This document shows positions 60,541 to 64,000 of a stretch of DNA of 64,000 nt, in pieces. The notes under the pieces were generated by a model. That model searched no databases. It saw nothing but the letters and a program-made list of their open reading frames with translations, and was not told the DNA's origin. Every line of letters starts with the position of its first letter. Within the stretch, counting starts at the first letter, position 1. Location: positions 4,162,905-4,226,904 of the forward strand of contig JAJEKV010000055.1 of assembly GCA_021234155.1 (NCBI GenBank), written 5' to 3'. Source of the DNA: Isoetes taiwanensis. Lineage: Eukaryota; Streptophyta; Lycopodiopsida; Isoetales; Isoetaceae. Both the position numbers and the translations under genes were made by a program.

Positions 60541-62954
60541 ACATATGTTGTCTGCAAGAGCATTACGATGTGGGAGCATTAGGACACACCATATAATGCT
60601 TTGTCTATCAGTTTTACTTTGTGTAAGTATCATCTCTTTGTATGGGATGTGTCACCATTAACTTTCCACAAAAGTATTGTAGCCATAATTATTTCCTGAT
60701 GCACTCTGTGTGCAAAAGAAATTTGAGCCAATGCAATAAGAAAAACTATATTGTAACTACACATATCTATAATCAATTCGTTAAAGCATTTTCTGGACTT
60801 GTAGAATAGATGCAAGAAATCTTAATTGTGTTTGCTGTGCAGATCTAGGTCTCGAATTTTTACTGTAAATGCTTAAACGCAATATTGGATGACCATGAAC
60901 ACACACTTTACATTGCCAGAGTTTGATGCAACGTTTGACCTAAATCTAGTAGTACAATTGTCAAATTTAGTATTTCACATCGCGGATCGACGTAGCGACA
61001 AAACCAAGCTCAAAATTAAAGATTACAATCATATTGTATGGGAAGAGTTAGCCTTCACCAGCCTTCACCATGCTGCATATAGCTGAAAATATTGCACTTC
61101 GGAATACTTGATAGACCAAGCCGTTAAAGACAACAGACAGTTTCAAATCAAATTATCCCACTGTTGTATACTACAGGATTTTATCATAAATGACAAATCT
61201 ACTGGTTTGCATGAAATACAGACATACGTAACCCACTGCTAGAACTGGACATCAACAGAATAGTGGATATTCTTGCACGCATTTGCACATGCATCCAGCC
61301 ATGGAAAAGAGATGTCTAGCATGCCTTCAACAAAATGAGATACCTGCATGAATGCCTATAATTAATTCAATAGAAACTACACTTCTTCCATTGCTATAGC
61401 TCTTCTTTCTGGTCGTCCCATAACCAGATGATCATTTCCCTCTATTAAAGCCGTTTTGTAGGTTGAGAAAAAATAGGACCTGTATAACTTTTATTTCCAA
61501 GGCATGCCTTCCTACATGCAAGCTTTATTCGAGGACTATTAGAACTTTATTCAAGCTATTCTAATGCAACCTTAGATATGCTGTCTAAAATCATACAATA
61601 CTCCGGCTTGCTTTCTTAAAGGTTGGATCCTTGGCAACCCATATTTTAGACATGACATATCTTAGACATCGTAAGGATATTTCCCAATCTAAGGTTGATA
61701 TAGATGCATCCTCCAATAATATCTAAGATCTATTAACTGTCCGTGTACTATACACAAAGGCCTATGCAACCTTATCTGACCTCATTAAACTATTTGTCTC
61801 TAATACACCATGGCACAAACATAGAATAGAATAGAATATGATTTTATCGTCCACGGAGACCAACTGGCCTATGGGACCCAAGTACAACATTGGAACCTTG
61901 CTAAGATGCTGAATATTCAAAGGCACTATGTGGCATTAGAGCCTTGATACTATGATCCGCTTAGTGGCCATGAGTACTTGGATATGGCAAATAAATCTAC
62001 TGCTATAGGCAATAATGTGATAACATGAATAAATGTGTGCTATATATTCTCAAAGATAAATATTAAATGCAGGTCATATAAAACCGGATCGGAATAGTAG
62101 AACTACTACCACTAGAGCAGATCGTATGTGTGTGGCCGGTTTGAAGCTAGTCTTAAGCGACTGGATATAGATTGCATTGACCTTTATTGCCTTTTGCTAG
62201 CAGAGAGAGTGGATGCACATGTTCCATTGAACTTACAAGTGAAGGAGATTACTTTGACCGGGTCAAATTAATAATTGGGCTTCAAGGGTCCAATTTTTGT
62301 AATAATTATAGGTTGGTGAAATGAAGAAGCCGGTGTAAGAGGGCAAGACCTTGGCCTGCTCGGGATGCCAACATCAATAACCTCCAGAGCTCATAACACG
62401 ATTACCAAATTAAACGGGAGTGTTGCATCACTCCCCGCTTCAAAGATTCCCTTTAAAAAACACCAAGTTTCTAAAATAAGCCTTTTTTTAGTTGTTAAGA
62501 ATTTCTAGAGGTTTGCATTTTTTTTCATGCCATTTTGGCCCATTATTAGATCTAAAACTTTGTACTTATGAAACACAAATCATAAAAATAGCAAAATTTA
62601 GGCATAGACTTGAAGAGATCGAAGCATTACAAAAAACAAGCACCGTAAATAGAAAGGAAAAAAAGTACTATGTTTTTAATAAATTGTTGTACATCAATAT
62701 TGAAGATTCATTGTAATAAATAATGATAATTTTAATATCACGAGAGTCAAAGATCTACATCATAGTCCTCCTCATTCTTTTCCGCTCTCTCGCCATCTCG
62801 CCCTTCTTCTCTGTTTCTATCTCGCCCTTTACCGGGGACTTGAGTTTTGTATCCTCTTTGTTCTTCGGAATGGTAGCTAAAGCTACTTTTTAAGCTCTGA
62901 AAGGTTGCCTCATCGCCTAGTGAGCGGAGAATGGAGGTTGTATCTCTCAGGACG
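60541..62954. other. Unassigned region
   Basis: No gene, element end or long repeat was recognised. There is a short GAATA repeat at about 61824-61840. AT-rich throughout. Confidence 0.3.
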
Positions 62955-63990
62955 TTAGTTTAGATAATCGATGAAGACTTGGCCCCTAACTCCCCGATTT
63001 TCATCCGGTAAAGTAGGTAAAGCGTACCCATCTTCACAAAAATGCACGACCTCCTTATCAATATCCACTACCGCAATTCGGCCCTTCTTAAGTGCACATA
63101 AGCGATAGTAGTACGGAACTCGGAAAGCATCATTTACCCAATCTCCGGACGAGAACATGTCCGAGAGATGGTTGATGAGCTTTGTGGTTTCGTAGTGATT
63201 CACAATCCCGCTTTGTGCACTTGGGTCCCGCAATTACGAAGACCGCTGGAAACTCTAGGACGCTTGAAAAGTTTTGACAGCGCGTTGTTAAAGTGATCCA
63301 TGGTCCTCTTCCCATCAAAACTCCAATAAGCTACATGAAGGTACTCTACCTTTGCCGAAGCAACCTTGGTCCTCCACCATGGTAGTTGATGTTCGCTTTG
63401 TACCTAGTGAAGCATATAAAGTGATATTAGCAAAACAAGAAAACACTTCAAAAACCAAACAGAAATACTATTCGGAATACACACTACGCTATTAAAGAGA
63501 AAAGTAATTGTATTCGGAATAAGACTCCTGCATAAGGTTTTCATATCCCGCCCGGAACCGGAGAACCAAAGTGATTTTTGAAAAGCCGATTCCACCAAGC
63601 CGACCGCATGCTCGAATGGAACGTAACTAAACGCCAATGTTTGGCCGTTGAGATCTGCTTAATTCCTTCAATAAAAGCATTAAACTCAGAAAATTTGAAG
63701 GGTCGGTCGTCAGATCGGCCGCCTTTTTGAGCTTAAACCCATAGGGAAGATCAGCAATAACCAAAGTAAAGTCCTCGTGGCTTAACCGCTCCGACAAGGT
63801 TCGTGCAATCACCATGAATGATTGAATATAAATTGTTTTGATCAAACATGCGGAATCTCTAGTCGGATGGTTTACGGCTCCACCGTTCTTCTTTCAAATA
63901 ATCCACCTCTTTCCGTCTTTGTTCTAACCAAATTCATAAAGCCCTCGGGTAGGTCTTTATTTTTCTTTTTGTTCTAAAAAAAACAAAACA
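62955..63990 (-). pseudogene. Amino-methyltransferase-like gene (N6-adenine or N4-cytosine type)
   Basis: Read right to left: SHEDFTLVIADLPYGFKLKK near 63790-63730, resembling the DPPY catalytic motif IV as ADLPYG; a middle block (TAKHWRLVTFHS, then HVAYWSFDGKRTMDHF near 63330); then ETTKLINHLSDMFSSGDWV-NDAF near 63180-63115, resembling motif I, followed by CALKKGRIAVVDIDKE and a stop at 62955. Motif IV before motif I is the order of beta-class amino-methyltransferases. The glycines expected in motif I are not readable and several frame changes occur. The region is CAG/CTG-poor, so errors may contribute. The 5' end may lie outside the window. Confidence 0.45.
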
Positions 63991-64000
63991 ACAAGCCAAG

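Noticed and set aside
1-64000. CRISPR arrays, rRNA genes, bacterial-type operons or organellar insertions
   Set aside because: None were seen; the tandem repeats found have no spacer-repeat structure, and genes present have introns and plant-type signals.

Overview
This is plant nuclear DNA, AT-rich and dominated by transposable elements. The evidence is one intron-rich ABCC (MRP-type) transporter gene that fits the plant ABCC10/ABCC14 group, a fragment of plant-type HMG-CoA reductase, plant-type Helitrons, plant-type LINEs, a hAT-like zinc-finger gene and a Ty3/Gypsy element. A seed-free land plant is possible but the sequence does not prove it.

Layout, left to right. 1-4080 holds three related small genes of a family I do not recognise. 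Two (B and C) are whole and diverge from a shared, repeat-bearing promoter; the third (A) is split by a 2.8 kb Helitron (143-2931) that carries an HMG-CoA reductase fragment. 5130-16100 is one LINE on the minus strand, cut in two by a head-to-tail pair of Helitrons (6193-10124 and 10125-12196). 16100-22370 is mostly unrecognised, with a ~200-bp tandem repeat at 20792-21520. 22379-44556 is one hAT-like gene opened by three insertions: a solo LTR inside its first intron (22581-24124), a 14.75 kb Helitron (24781-39531) that itself contains a 10.6 kb Ty3/Gypsy element (26350-36993), and a 3.6 kb Mutator-like element (40108-43747). Each insertion has a matching target-site signature. 45374-51134 is the ABCC gene on the minus strand. 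51135-62950 holds unrecognised sequence, a pogo-like transposase fragment and the 3' part of another LINE. 62955-63990 resembles an amino-methyltransferase gene that may run off the right edge.

The genes do not form a pathway. The main story is layered insertion, which gives relative ages: the hAT-like gene and the LINE are older than the Helitrons inside them, and the Gypsy element is younger than its Helitron host. Long stretches (for example 41101-42600) contain almost no CAG or CTG trinucleotides while others, such as the ABCC gene, contain many. That looks like loss or misreading of CHG-context cytosines, so apparent frame breaks across this window should be treated with caution.
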